Assembly: GCA_949751835.1 (NCBI GenBank)
Contig: CATKHK010000053.1
Location: 248,001 to 312,000 of the forward strand
DNA length: 64,000 bases
DNA from: Blepharisma japonicum
Lineage: Eukaryota; Ciliophora; Heterotrichea; Heterotrichida; Blepharismidae
Direction of reading: 5' to 3'
A program made the position numbers and the translations under genes. The notes beneath the pieces were generated by a model. It did no database searches. It had not been told where the DNA came from and saw only the letters and a program-made list of their open reading frames with translations. Positions 43,272-54,139 of the stretch are shown piece after piece; position 1 is the first letter of the stretch, and each line of letters starts with the position of its first letter.

Positions 43272-43754
43272 ATGGAAGCTTTATTTCTTCTCAGCAGACT
43301 CCCAAGTCTGAAAGGCGAAAAGCATGCTTTATATAAAGCTTTTGAAATCTTCCAAGAGCTCCTCGACCTTCTAACTAAGAAAAAAGTTCCTTCTCACATT
43401 CAATATCAATTAATCATGCTTGCAGAAATCCCAAAACTGATTGCAGGGCTAAAGCCACATAATAAAGCTCACAGACCACTAGAGAAAAACCTACCGAATT
43501 TGCAAGCCTTTATGCGTAATTTTTTCAGGATTATTCGGCCTTTTCTATATATTGTTGCAATATTGATATGGGGAAGAAGATCATTAAAGCCATTTTTCGT
43601 CAGTCTAGTCCTGGATATTTTAGCTGACAAAGGAAGATGGGAATTATATTTTTTGAGATACCCTATATATGATAAAATCACATTAAGAGTGCTACCAAAG
43701 TTCCTTCAAGAATGGGTAGGATCATATGAAAAATACTTAAGCTATGTAATTTAA
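43272..43754 (+). CDS. PEX16: PEX16-like peroxin, short form
   Basis: 160 residues from ATG 43272. The sequence LQAFMRNFFRIIRPFLYIVAILIWGRRSLKPFFVSLVLDIL, then WELYFLRYPIYDKIT...LPKFLQEWVGSYEKYLSYV, follows the C-terminal half of PEX16 (VLRPVIYVLLIRKYG...W.P...SL..D.L; LYLMRDPFF..YT). PEX16 is a peroxisomal membrane protein that recruits PEX3 in membrane biogenesis. Animal PEX16 is about twice as long; the N-terminal part is missing or very diverged, with no in-frame upstream sequence to supply it. Assignment rests on pattern by eye. Confidence 0.72.
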   Translation: MEALFLLSRLPSLKGEKHALYKAFEIFQELLDLLTKKKVPSHIQYQLIMLAEIPKLIAGLKPHNKAHRPLEKNLPNLQAFMRNFFRIIRPFLYIVAILIWGRRSLKPFFVSLVLDILADKGRWELYFLRYPIYDKITLRVLPKFLQEWVGSYEKYLSYVI

Positions 43755-43952
43755 CCATAATTATTGAAAATCTGAAGTCTGTGATTATTTTTTAAGGTAA
43801 AAATATTATTGTTAATAAACCTTATAAAGGGCTTTATTTTCTCGATTTTCCTAGGCTGGAATTATTAAAAATCCACTTTTTAAGCCCAAATAAGAGAAAA
43901 TAAAAGTCATATAAGCTTAAATTATAAATTATCTGGCTAGGATCTCTTATAA

Positions 43953-46127
43953 ATGGTAAAAAAGGGAAAGGCAAAAAGCAGGCTTGACAAATATTATCAT
44001 TTAGCCAAAGAGCAAGGCTACCGATCTCGTGCAGCTTTTAAATTAATCCAACTGAATAAAAAATTCGACATTCTCAATGCTGCTCACGTGTTAATTGACT
44101 TATGTGCGGCCCCAGGTGGGTGGCTACAAGTAGCAGCTAATAACATGCCTGTGTCAAGTCTTATTCTTGGTGTTGACCTTGTCCCTATAAAACCAATCAA
44201 AGGGGTGACTACATTTGTAGGCGACATCACGTCCAAACAATGTGTCGCAAGGCTGAAATCTGAAATAAAACATCTAAAAGCTGATGTTGTTATCCATGAT
44301 GGAGCACCAAATGTTGGTACTAGTTGGGAACAAGACGCTTATACACAGAATGAGCTTGTTTTAGCATCTTTGAAGCTTGCTACACAATTTCTTAGAAAAG
44401 ACGGAGTTTTTGTAACAAAGGTTTTTAGATCAGTTGATTACAATTCTTTGTTATGGGTTTTTGGAAAACTTTTTGAAAAAGTCACAGCAACTAAGCCTAT
44501 GGCAAGTAGAAACACTTCGGCTGAAATTTTTGTGGTTTGCCAAAAATATAAAGCACCTAAAAGCATTGACCCGAAATTACTTGACTCAAAATACGTATTT
44601 ATGGAAAGTGAAGATATCATTGATAAAAATAATATCCACTCTCTAAAGCAGTTATTGCCAGAGGCTGTCAAAAAGCATAGCATTTCTGTACACCTTGAAA
44701 AAGGTTTGGGGCAGCATAGAAAAGCTCCGTTATCTGAATTTGTTGACTGCCAGAATCCTTATCAATTTATAGCCGATTTCAATGAGTTTACTATTAATGA
44801 TGAAGAATCCAAAAGATATTTAGAATTAGAAGCTCCAGATTCCATTTTTTACGATTATATAAAAGATACTAAACTACTAGGCCGGTCTGAGTTAAAGAAT
44901 TTACTTAAATGGCGATCAAGAGTTGTTACAATCCTTAATAGAGAAAAGGCTACAGAAACAGTTGTTGAGCCTGAACATGAGCTTAATTCTGATGAAGAAC
45001 TCGATGAACTCGTCGAAAAAGCTAATAAAAAAGAAAAGAAAAAATTAAAAAAACAGCTTGAAAATGAAAAAAAATCTAAAAAAGCAAAAATTCATATAGA
45101 TGATCCATATGAAGGCCAAGAGCAATTATTCACAATTGAAGACCCTACAATTAACAACATGGATATTGAAGAGGCTGATTATACAGACCCTGAAGAAGAA
45201 AAAGAAGATCTTTTTTATGAAGAAGACCAAGACATGGAATTTGAAGACGAAACTGAAAGAATCAGACAAATGGAAGAATCTTTAAATGCTGCTTACGAAG
45301 ATGATAAAATCAGAAAAAGAAGAAAATTAGATGAAGAAGGAAACGAAGCTGAAGGAGAAGTCAACGAAGAAGAAGGCTTAGGACAAATAATTGAAGAAAG
45401 CATGAAAAAGGAAACCGCAAGTAGATGGTTCCAAAGAGAAGAATTCGAAGACATCACTGATTTTCAAGAAGAAATTCCTCAAGAAAAGAAAAAGAAAAAG
45501 AAAAAAGAAAGAAAAAATAAAAAAGACACAAAAGAAAAGGAAAAAGAAAGCAAGCTTGATTTTGAAGTCGTACCACAAGAGTATGAAGAAGCTGAAGACC
45601 CTGAAGCTTTAGCAGAAACTATAGCACTAGGCAGTGCAATGCTAAGGAAAAAACGCAGGAGAGAAATAATGGACTCCACTTATAACAGATACAATTTTGA
45701 AGATCCAAAAGGCCTCCCTGATTGGTTTGTGGATGACCAAAAGCAGCATTATCAAGCTTCTCTTCCTCTAACTGCAGAAGAGATGAAAGAAGCTTGGGCC
45801 AAAGTCAAAGAAAACGACAAAAGACCTATTAAAAAAGTCCTAGAAGCTATAGGCAGGCGAAAAAGAAAGTTAGCCCACAAGTTAGAAAATCTGAAACCTA
45901 AGGCTGAAGCCATCGCGAACCAAACAGACATTTCTGAAGCACTCAAAGTAAAGCAGTTGCAAAGCCTATACAGAAAAGAAATAAAGAGAAACGAGACCAA
46001 GAAACGATATATAGTAAGCAGAGTTTTCCATAAGGACAGAAAAAATCTCAGAAAAGGAGGAAGAAATGTGAAATTTGTGGATAGAAGACTGAAAAAAGAC
46101 AAAAGGGCTATGAAGAGGAGAAAATAA
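43953..46127 (+). CDS. SPB1: SPB1/FTSJ3 rRNA 2'-O-methyltransferase
   Basis: 724 residues. The N-terminal FtsJ domain (about 1-210) has YRSRAAFKLIQLNKKF, IDLCAAPGGWLQVA (AdoMet site), VIHDGAPNVG (catalytic Asp), GVFVTKVFR (Lys) and SAEIFVVC (Glu), completing the K-D-K-E tetrad. A DUF3381-like middle and a Lys/Glu-rich acidic stretch (about 330-560) lead to the SPB1 C-terminal domain (YNRYNFEDPKGLPDWFVDDQ; KRRYIVSRVFHKD-like; basic tail). SPB1 methylates the A-site loop of large-subunit rRNA and is essential for 60S assembly. A second ribosome factor, MRT4, is elsewhere in the window. No intron or UGA needed. Confidence 0.95.
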   Translation: MVKKGKAKSRLDKYYHLAKEQGYRSRAAFKLIQLNKKFDILNAAHVLIDLCAAPGGWLQVAANNMPVSSLILGVDLVPIKPIKGVTTFVGDITSKQCVARLKSEIKHLKADVVIHDGAPNVGTSWEQDAYTQNELVLASLKLATQFLRKDGVFVTKVFRSVDYNSLLWVFGKLFEKVTATKPMASRNTSAEIFVVCQKYKAPKSIDPKLLDSKYVFMESEDIIDKNNIHSLKQLLPEAVKKHSISVHLEKGLGQHRKAPLSEFVDCQNPYQFIADFNEFTINDEESKRYLELEAPDSIFYDYIKDTKLLGRSELKNLLKWRSRVVTILNREKATETVVEPEHELNSDEELDELVEKANKKEKKKLKKQLENEKKSKKAKIHIDDPYEGQEQLFTIEDPTINNMDIEEADYTDPEEEKEDLFYEEDQDMEFEDETERIRQMEESLNAAYEDDKIRKRRKLDEEGNEAEGEVNEEEGLGQIIEESMKKETASRWFQREEFEDITDFQEEIPQEKKKKKKKERKNKKDTKEKEKESKLDFEVVPQEYEEAEDPEALAETIALGSAMLRKKRRREIMDSTYNRYNFEDPKGLPDWFVDDQKQHYQASLPLTAEEMKEAWAKVKENDKRPIKKVLEAIGRRKRKLAHKLENLKPKAEAIANQTDISEALKVKQLQSLYRKEIKRNETKKRYIVSRVFHKDRKNLRKGGRNVKFVDRRLKKDKRAMKRRK

Positions 46128-46151
46128 TTTTTACAAAATAATTATAAGTAA

Positions 46152-47516
46152 ATGGGAATTATTGTGAAACTTTTGTTACCTCTACTTATTGAGTGCACAG
46201 TTTTATATGTAGTAGAAGTAAGCAGAGAAGGCGCCAGAGCACCTTTACAGTTCATGCCTTGGGATAACTTGCAGAGATGGCCACAAGGCCCAGCAAAACT
46301 TTCACCATCTGGGATGAGGCAGCATTATTTAATAGGAGCTGAGCTTAGAAATCGATATGTCAATAATACAAAATTATTAAGTCCTTGGTTCTATACACCT
46401 GAAATAAAGGTGTATTCAACTGATAATGATAGAACATTAACAAGCGCTACAAGTCAACTTTTAGGTCTTTATCCGCCTGGGACTGGACCAAAATTAAGGA
46501 ATAAATTTCAACTCAACAATTCAGTTCCACCTATTGAAGTGGAAAACCAACAAGCTATTATAAATAAGCTAGGATACTCAGCATTACCAAATAACACACA
46601 AGTTATCTCAATTCATACAGATCTTTTAAGCAGAGAAGCTTTACTTTTGCCTGCTTATGATTGCGACAGATATGAGTATTTAGTCCAAGTAAGAAATAGT
46701 AGCCAAGATGTAAACCAACTGATCCTTGATAACCAAAATTTGTTTACCACTATTCAAAAATCATTTAGCTGCAGCTACCAATATGCTTTGTATATTTTCC
46801 CAAAATTGTTGGACTCATTGAACTGTAACATATTCCATGGCTACCCAGTTCCGAGTGAATTCTCAGGAACTTACTATACAAATGCTACGAATTTTTATGC
46901 GGATTATATATATAACGTTTACTATTCTCCAGACGCTCTTGCAAAATATGCAGGAAGTGGCTTTCTTATTAATTTAATGAACGAGTTTAAGCTGGCTCAC
47001 ACTCAGTCAATGGAAACCAGGTTTTCTTTTTACTCAGGTCAAGACCGGACAATCCTAAATATTTTAGCAAGCTTGCAGCTCCCCGCAGATTTTGAGCCTC
47101 CATTCGCTTCTCAGCTGATTTTTCAATTAATTCAAGAAAATGACAGCCTTTTTGTGACTTTAGATTATAATGATGAGCCTGTAGTTATTCCAACCTGTGG
47201 AAACTATAAATGCCCATTTTATAATTTTATTAGATATTTGGCTATCAGGACTTTACATAACACAACTGTAGCTTGCTATTTAAATCAAGAACAGAGCGCA
47301 TGGGGAATTATTACGAAGCCAGGAAATGAAGAGTTTGATTTTACAGGAAAAGGTGATCTGGGACATATACGATGGTTTGGATGGTTTGCTATTGCATATT
47401 TAGCAGCAGTTTTATTAGGGATTATAGGAGTTTTCGTTGTGTATAGGATTAAGCAGAAAAAGCCAAAAAAGAGAATTCAACCATATGCAGCGATTGACAT
47501 CGATGGAGAAATATAA
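46152..47516 (+). CDS. Histidine acid phosphatase homologue lacking both catalytic signature residues
   Basis: 454 residues: N-terminal signal peptide (MGIIVKLLLPLLIECTVLYVVE), a large luminal domain of the branch-2 histidine phosphatase fold, one C-terminal membrane segment (about 415-440) and a short basic tail. The fold is shown by SREGARAP near residue 25, LSPSGMRQHYLIGAELRNRY, YSTDNDRTLTSA and YSGQDRTI. In active members the first is RHGxRxP with a nucleophilic His and the last is HD. Here the His is Glu26 and the HD is Gln297-Asp298, so both chemistry residues are changed although the surroundings are kept. Read directly from the DNA, the gene is otherwise intact. Probably a non-catalytic relative, perhaps a lysosomal or surface receptor or scaffold. 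Confidence 0.85.
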   Translation: MGIIVKLLLPLLIECTVLYVVEVSREGARAPLQFMPWDNLQRWPQGPAKLSPSGMRQHYLIGAELRNRYVNNTKLLSPWFYTPEIKVYSTDNDRTLTSATSQLLGLYPPGTGPKLRNKFQLNNSVPPIEVENQQAIINKLGYSALPNNTQVISIHTDLLSREALLLPAYDCDRYEYLVQVRNSSQDVNQLILDNQNLFTTIQKSFSCSYQYALYIFPKLLDSLNCNIFHGYPVPSEFSGTYYTNATNFYADYIYNVYYSPDALAKYAGSGFLINLMNEFKLAHTQSMETRFSFYSGQDRTILNILASLQLPADFEPPFASQLIFQLIQENDSLFVTLDYNDEPVVIPTCGNYKCPFYNFIRYLAIRTLHNTTVACYLNQEQSAWGIITKPGNEEFDFTGKGDLGHIRWFGWFAIAYLAAVLLGIIGVFVVYRIKQKKPKKRIQPYAAIDIDGEI

Positions 47517-47542
47517 CTAATTCAATTTACATGTAAACGATA

Positions 47543-48754
47543 TTATTTAAAGCACTCCTCAATTTGTTTATTTTGCATCACTAGAAATTCTAGCTCCTTT
47601 ATACTTGACCTTGTAAATCCCCTTATCATGGCATCATAAATTTGCTGCTTTCCTTCTTTGAATTTTGGTATTGTCTTATTCAATAAATTCCCAGCCACTA
47701 TATTTGTGATTTTTTCTATGCATTGAAGCTCCTCTTCGTATTTCGCGATGTCTCTAGTAGACTTTTCTATAAAATGCTCTTTAGGACTTTGGCAGATTAT
47801 TTGGAAAAAATTTCTTTTTCCGATTTGAAGATTCAAAAGATGCTGCCTTTCTTTGTCTATTTTTTCAGCAGTTTTTAGCTGGGCAGCTTCTAAATTAAAT
47901 TTTTCTTGGATTGCGTCAATAAGGCCTGACAAATCTAAAATTTCTGTCCTAACCCAATCCAAAATACCAAAATAAGGATTTTTTTCTAAATTTCTTGTCT
48001 CACAATTAATTTCTATATCCTCAGAATATAATTTATTCACACTTTTCAAATCTCCAAACATCCCTTGAATTTCTTTCTGAAAATACCCAAAGTATTCCAC
48101 TGTCATTTTGCATTTTCCTTCAAGCATCTGCAAATCCATCAAGCAGCTAGAAAGTTCCTTCTGAGCTTCTTTCATTTCTCTATTATTTTCTTCATTCCCA
48201 ACAAAATTAACTGAATCTGAAAATATTTCTTTATAAATGTTAACTAATTTTGTATAAGGGATTCTGCCTATATGCCCTACACATTTGAGAAAATCTTGGG
48301 GACCTTTAAGAAATTGTTGGAAAATTTCTGATTGGTAAATATAAGGAATTTTGGCTGTTTTTATAAGGAAAAATTCTAGGAGTTTTTTGCGCTGCTCAAG
48401 GAAATCTGTCTGTAAATTTCCCTAAATATGATTTACAATCATTTGTTTGGGAGGAATCTGGGGAATATAGCAGCCTTGCCATTGCTTTGATAAGACATCT
48501 CTTAAAGCACGAAAATCTTTGTACCGCCGATTTATTTGGAAATCTCCTGAAGAATCATTTCCAGTGATAGGATATGACGCATATTTTCTTATTGAGGAGT
48601 TGTTTATAGTAGGATCTCCAACAGAAATTTGGATGTCTCCTTGAGGCTTGTATTTTAAGTTTAGTTTTTGGTTATTAGGGGATGAGAAGTCAGATTCTAC
48701 GACATTTGGGTTGATTTCTTCTGTTTCGCTTTTTACTTCAATTATATCTTCCAT
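47543..48754 (-). CDS. PX-domain sorting nexin with BAR-like helices, copy 1
   Basis: 398 residues after removing the intron at 48422-48436 (GTAAATCATATTTAG); without it the frame stops inside the PX domain. The PX domain (about 40-150) has YPITGNDSSGDFQINRRYKDF and CYIPQIPPKQ, including the RRY(K)DF lipid-binding and PPK loop elements. The C-terminal ~240 residues are long helices of SNX-BAR type. Such proteins bind PI3P on endosomes and shape tubules for recycling. A tandem paralogue follows at 48889-50062 with the intron at the identical position. Confidence 0.85.
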
Positions 48755-48888
48755 TTTTTAAAAATTGTCAACCTGGGCTATAGAATTAATATTATCTTTA
48801 TTTATTAAAATAATATCTTATAATAACTCTATAATTTAATAAAAATATATCAATGGAAAATAGAAGTTACTTTTATGTGAAAATGCCC

Positions 48889-50062
48889 TTAATTGAAACA
48901 TTGCTTAATTTGGTTTTTTTGCTGCAGTAGAGTTGTTAAATTATTCATACTCAAGTTAAAGCATTTTTGAGATGCAGATTCAAAATTTTCCCTTCCTTCT
49001 TTCGTTTTCGGTATTTCATAATACAAAAGCTGGCCGATAGTGATATTAATAATTTTTTCTAAGCTGCAAACTTCTTTGTCTATTCTATTTAGCTGCAATT
49101 TTGATTCCTCAATATAATATTCCTTAGGCTTCATTGTAAGCATCTGAAAAATCCCTAAATTTCCTCTCTCCAATTCATAAAGATTTTTTCTTTCTTCATC
49201 TCGACTTTCTTCAATTTTTTTTAATTCTGCTTTAAATTCATCAATACATATAAAAGCTTCAATAAGTGCTTCAATATCTAGTATAACAGAAAGTGTCCAA
49301 TCTTCCAATATTGAGTAAGGATTTTTTTCAAATACTTTTAAATATGTTTTTATATCTTTATTTTTTGCATAAATTCTTGAGACATCTTTCAGCCCTTGAT
49401 ACATTAGTTGCAATTTTTCGTTATATTGATCAAAACTCGAAGCAGCTCCATAGCAACTATATCTAAACGATTTTAAATTTTGTAAATGACCAGAGAAATA
49501 TATTCTTTCGTCCTCTAACTTTTGTCAGTGCTCTTGATTTGCGATAAAATTAGAGTAAGTTGGGAAAATATTTTCATAAATTTGAGAAAGTTGAAAATAT
49601 GAGCATTTAATAGGAGGAACTTTTGGAATATCTTGTGAAGATTTTAAAAAGGATTGGACTAGTTCTGATTGGTATAAATAAGGAATTTTAGCAAGTTTCT
49701 GAAGAAAGATTTCTAGGAGCTTCTTTCTTTGATCTATTACACTTTTCCATAGATTTCCCTATGATTATAATTACAATATATACTTTTGGAGGAATTTGAG
49801 GAATATAGCATCCTCGCCATTGATGCTTTAAATTTTCTCTCAAAGGGATGAAATCCCTATACCTTCTTTTTGACTCAAATTTTCCATTTGCATCATTTCC
49901 AACAATAGGGTATAGCACATAGTTGCTTTCTACAATAATAGGTTCGTCAATAGAAATTTGCATATTATCATTATCTTCTATTTTGGGGATAATCTCTATC
50001 AAATCATCATCACTAATATCAACATATTCGTCCTCAGGGTCACTTTCTGATAGCCTGTCCAT
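48889..50062 (-). CDS. PX-domain sorting nexin with BAR-like helices, copy 2
   Basis: 385 residues. Start ATG 50062 (MDRLSESDPEDEYVDISDDD, acidic); a frame extension using TTG is not credible. PX elements: YPIVGNDANGKFESKRRYRDF, CYIPQIPPK. The intron at 49759-49774 is 16 nt (GTAATTATAATCATAG) and lies at the same codon as the 15-nt intron of the tandem copy; removing 16 nt is required to reach the helical C-terminal half, which begins GNLWKSVIDQRKKLLEIFL. One UGA Trp. The two copies are well diverged except around the PX loop and the RKKLLE region, so the duplication is not recent. Confidence 0.85.
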
Positions 50063-50175
50063 TTTTGTCAATAAATTATATAAATATACAAATATTAGAC
50101 AGAGTTTATATTAGATTTTTCTAAATAGGCAGGGAATTTTTAAGAAATATGAAAAATGGAATATAAATATTTTGA

Positions 50176-51660
50176 ATGGGTGAAGAACTTTGGAAAGTAA
50201 CGGCTGACATGTACAGCTCGCTAATAAGCAAGCCTAAAATGAACGATAAATTGCTTAAGAAGCCTCCATTTAGATTCCTTCACGATGTTATCATGGCAAC
50301 TATGGCGGCTACAGGCTATCCTCAGGGATTGTTTACTGAGCAAGAATGCGATTCTGCAAACGTGACTGAGCGAGATGCAAAAACAGCTTTCTTAGAAAAA
50401 ATTATCCAGCATGTTTCCAATACAATCGGTGAACAAATAGCCGCAAAGCCGAGCAAAATTGTTGCCGGTCAAGAATGGGAAAATACAAATATCTTTTTGC
50501 AAGGTCTTTGCAGAGCGGCAACAGGGCAATACCAAAAGCAAGCACCTCCTCCAGAGGAGCCAAGAGCCAAAAGAAGAGAAGATAAAAAAGCAAGGGACCC
50601 TGATGAAGGCAAAGCCAATGAAGAAGCCAAAGCAAGAGAAGAAGCCAAAGCAAGAGAAGATGCCAAAAACCGCGCTAGAGAAGAAGCGAAACAAAAAGCG
50701 AGAGAAGAAGCTAAAGCAAAAGAAGCCAAAGCTGCAGAAGAAGCCAAGGCCCAAGAAGCTAGAGCTTTAGAAGAAGCTAAAAGGAAAGAAGGATCCCGCA
50801 AAAGAGAAGAAGAAAACAAAAAAAAAGAAGAGGGGTCCAAGAGAGAAGAAAATAAAAAAGAGCCGCCTAAAAGGGACGAAAAAGGCAGAAGAGTTGAAGA
50901 GAAAAAAGCACCTCCAAAGCAAGAACAACCTAAAGAAGAGTCTAAGGCAGAACCTCCAAAAAAAGTGGTTGAAAGACCTACAACAGCTGGAAGAAAACCT
51001 CCACAAAATAAGCCAAAAGGTGTAGAAGAAGTAAAAGGACCTGCTGCTCCAGCTCTAATTATTTCTGAAAACAATAGAGATGAAGATGAAGACATCCCTG
51101 TAGCTTCTCAACAACCTTCGAAAGCAAATCCTCAATATTCAAATATAAAAGCAGAAGAGCATGGAAAATTCGTAAGAGAAGCAATGGAAAAAGATAAAGA
51201 AAGCACTGGTAAAAAGGTCATAATTGACCGTGAAAAATCAGACCTTAACGAAGATCAAGGCAAAAAAATCATTCTGGGCGGATTAAATCGCAATAGGAAA
51301 GAAGGTAGACCAACTGCACCAGTCGATATTGCTGACATCGAAACTCTCAAGACTTCGATACAGAAGCTTGTCCAAAGCACAAACCCATTAGGTAAATCAA
51401 TGGATTTTGTTAATGACGATATAGATAGCATGAAGCGCGAGTATGAAAAATGGAAAAATCAATATATACAAGCGTCTTCTAAAATGGAAGAACAGAAAAG
51501 AATCACTGAAGACCAATTGCAGCCACTTTATGATAAGCTAGCAGAAGTGGAGGAATCAATTAAAGAAAAACAACTGAAAATTAACCATACTAAAGCCCAG
51601 ATTTTGAAGAATGAAAATTTGATCAGAACTTTATTGCAGGACGTCGTTTCTGTGAAATAA
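50176..51660 (+). CDS. IFT54: IFT54 (TRAF3IP1/MIP-T3), intraflagellar transport B subunit
   Basis: 494 residues. The N-terminal calponin-homology-like domain (about 1-125) has MNDKLLKKPPFRFLHDVI, GLFTEQECDSANVTERDAKTAF and IAAKPSKIVAGQEWENTN, the signature of IFT54. A long Lys/Glu/Ala-rich low-complexity middle (about 130-300) and a C-terminal coiled coil (about 375-494; SMKREYEKWKNQY) complete the standard layout; the coiled coil binds IFT20. IFT54 belongs to IFT-B and links kinesin-2 and tubulin to trains in cilia. The middle yields long artefactual antisense frames. Intronless. Confidence 0.95.
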   Translation: MGEELWKVTADMYSSLISKPKMNDKLLKKPPFRFLHDVIMATMAATGYPQGLFTEQECDSANVTERDAKTAFLEKIIQHVSNTIGEQIAAKPSKIVAGQEWENTNIFLQGLCRAATGQYQKQAPPPEEPRAKRREDKKARDPDEGKANEEAKAREEAKAREDAKNRAREEAKQKAREEAKAKEAKAAEEAKAQEARALEEAKRKEGSRKREEENKKKEEGSKREENKKEPPKRDEKGRRVEEKKAPPKQEQPKEESKAEPPKKVVERPTTAGRKPPQNKPKGVEEVKGPAAPALIISENNRDEDEDIPVASQQPSKANPQYSNIKAEEHGKFVREAMEKDKESTGKKVIIDREKSDLNEDQGKKIILGGLNRNRKEGRPTAPVDIADIETLKTSIQKLVQSTNPLGKSMDFVNDDIDSMKREYEKWKNQYIQASSKMEEQKRITEDQLQPLYDKLAEVEESIKEKQLKINHTKAQILKNENLIRTLLQDVVSVK

Positions 51661-51691
51661 TCTTAATATATCATTTAATAAAATTCTAGAC

Positions 51692-54139
51692 ATGGAAGAG
51701 AGCAAATCATCAAGGGACTCTCTTATTAATGAATATGCAGATTTACGCTTAGCTAAAAAACACAATGTAAGCTCCAGTCAGCATGCAAGCATGATTCGAA
51801 TGCTAGACTTCCCTGATATTGATGAATATGATATGTGTGAATGTTGTAATCTCCCAATTGTAAAAATTAATTAGGATGCACCTTTATTTCCTATTACATG
51901 TCCTCTTAAAGATTTAAGCGAGTTAGGTATTGGGTTTCCTTTATATTTTTATTTTACTTTGAATGCAATGATAATTTTAGCCTTGGCGATTACTATAGCA
52001 GCAATCCCATGTATGGTATCGAATTTAATGGCCGGGCATTCTGGAGACTGAGGAGAAGGAAGTGAGAGTTGGGAAATTGATATTTCTATAGGAGCTTATG
52101 GAAACTCTTCATCTGTTCCAAAATGGCAAGGAATTTTGCACTCAATTTGCAGCTTAGTTATGATTTTAAATACTGTCCAATTAAGAAGATTTCTAGGGAA
52201 AAAAACGCGGCATATCGATATTTTAAGTTTTTCCCCTGCAAGATATGCAGTATGAATAAGAGGGCTTGATAAAGATTATAATAAAGATGAACTCAAAACT
52301 TTTCTAGAAGACAACGGAAGAGAAGATGGCAGATTTGCAGAAGTTTACGAAATAAGCTCAGCTTATGATATAAGAAGCTTTCAAAGGGCTAAAAAAAAAT
52401 ATGAAAAATATCAGAGAAAATTGATTTTCACTAAAGCTTATTATGAAAAATATAGAAAACACCCTGAATCAAGCATGTTTTGCTGTAAATGTAAATAAAA
52501 TATAGATTACCCTTCTCAAAGAGAATTAAAGCTGCAAATTGAAATCCAAAAACAGACTTATAAAGCGATAGAAAAAAATATTTTAGATGGATTAAAAAAC
52601 ATTGGGGTCTGCTTTGTTATTTTTCAAAAAAAATCTGATGCGAAAGCTGTAGCTGAGCATTGGGACCAAGGCGCGTTTTTTAGGTTTTTCCATACTTTGT
52701 GCAATTGTTTGTATGACAATCGGCTGTCATTTAAAGGAAAACATATATCACTTAAACAAGCTCCAGAGCCATCTGATATTATATGGGAAAATTTAAGCTT
52801 GAACCCTTATCAAAGAAATTGCCGTAGAATAATAACAGCATTAGCAACAATTTTCCTATTAGCTGGGTCTCTTACTTCTGTGTACTTTTTAAAGGCAAGG
52901 CAGCGTGAAATTTATAAGGACTACACAAATAAAAGTGAACTTAATAGAACGACCTTAAGTCTTATGGAAGTAGAAGCTTTTTCGCTGCTAGTGTCTTTAT
53001 CAATTTTGACAATAAATCAGCTTATTGATGCTTTTGTAAGAGTATTGTCATACAAAGAAAAGCATCACACATGGACAAACTTTTATAAAGCAAGCAGTCA
53101 TAAGCTTGTAATAGGATTATCATTAAATTCAGCGGTTATTTTGATAATTGTTAATGCCAGCTCTACAGAAGATTTATTCAAGCCGTATGGGTTAGTGAAT
53201 GATGTATTTTTCCTATTAACAGCCACTTCTATACTAAATCCACTGGTTTATTTTTTCCATCCAATTTGGATTTATACACTATGGACAAGAGGAGAAGTTA
53301 AAAACCAAAAAGATGGGACATTAGGGTTAACTCAGTCAAGAGCTAATGAAATTTGGGAAAACCCTTCAATTGATATAATACAGCTATATCCAAATATTAT
53401 AGTAACACTTATAGTCGCTTTTATTTTCGCTCCACTTTTCCCATTTGGACTAGTTATCGCATTTTGTGGGGTATTTTTTCAATACTGGACTGACAAATAT
53501 TTGCTTCTTCGCAGAAGTTCAAGACCAAGACAGCTCGGCAAAGGTCTATCAATTTCAATGCAGTCTTGACTCCCAATAATTATTTTTATATATTCAGTAA
53601 CTTATAAATAGGTTTCCAACTGCTATACACAATACATAATGAAAAAAGATAACGTTTATTTCCCCTTACTTTTCACATCTTTTGTTGCATGATACTTTTT
53701 ATTCCCATGGAGACATATATGCAAAAGAAAAATAAAGCTGTATAAATTAATAGAAGATGACGCAGACCAAGACTATAAAAATCAAGTTGTGCATTTCTAT
53801 GAAGATTATGTAAGAAGCAACCCTATAACCAAAAAATCAGCTTGGGAAAACTGGCTTGGATTAATAAAAAAGAAAAAAGGGAAAAATGAGGAAGAAGATA
53901 TGAGAAAAAGGATTTCCACTTTGATTAATGGGAAAAGCCCAGTTAAAAATTTCGCAATTCAAAATCATAAGTTAGAAGAAGGAAGGAGATCATTGTTTTT
54001 GAAATCAAGTGCCAGAGATTTTAAAAAGCCAAACTCTGACCTAGAAATTTCCCCAATGCCAAGATTTTCTGAAGGCAGAGAATTCCAGAGAAGAAGTTGC
54101 CATGCAAATCCATTTAGAATTCATGAAAATAACCCATAA
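51692..54139 (+). CDS. OSCA/CSC1/TMEM63-type mechanosensitive cation channel
   Basis: 800 residues from four exons; introns at 51860-51874 (GTAAAAATTAATTAG), 52491-52505 (GTAAATAAAATATAG) and 53597-53611 (GTAACTTATAAATAG), each needed to keep the frame open. After a short N-terminal part with CECCNLP come membrane segments, the cytosolic PHM7 loop (YAVWIRGLDKDYNKDELKTFL ... NIGVCFVIFQKKSDAKAVAEHW), the family link APEPSDIIWENLSL before the next segment, and the C-terminal membrane block with the pore-type helices. A ~110-residue soluble Lys/Arg/Ser-rich tail follows the last segment. The family forms Ca2+-permeable stretch- or osmo-gated channels; Blepharisma-type cells are strongly contractile and mechanosensitive. 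Several UGA Trp. Confidence 0.85.

Noticed and set aside
47590-47604. 15-mer GTATAAAGGAGCTAG (minus strand) in sorting nexin copy 1
   Set aside because: The tandem paralogue aligns through this segment with only a one-residue length difference, so it is coding.
50392-51095. Long antisense frames opposite IFT54 (up to about 208 codons, Ser/Phe-rich)
   Set aside because: They mirror the Lys/Glu/Ala-rich repeat region of IFT54; composition artefact. The same applies to 31779-32276 opposite the CXorf65-like gene.
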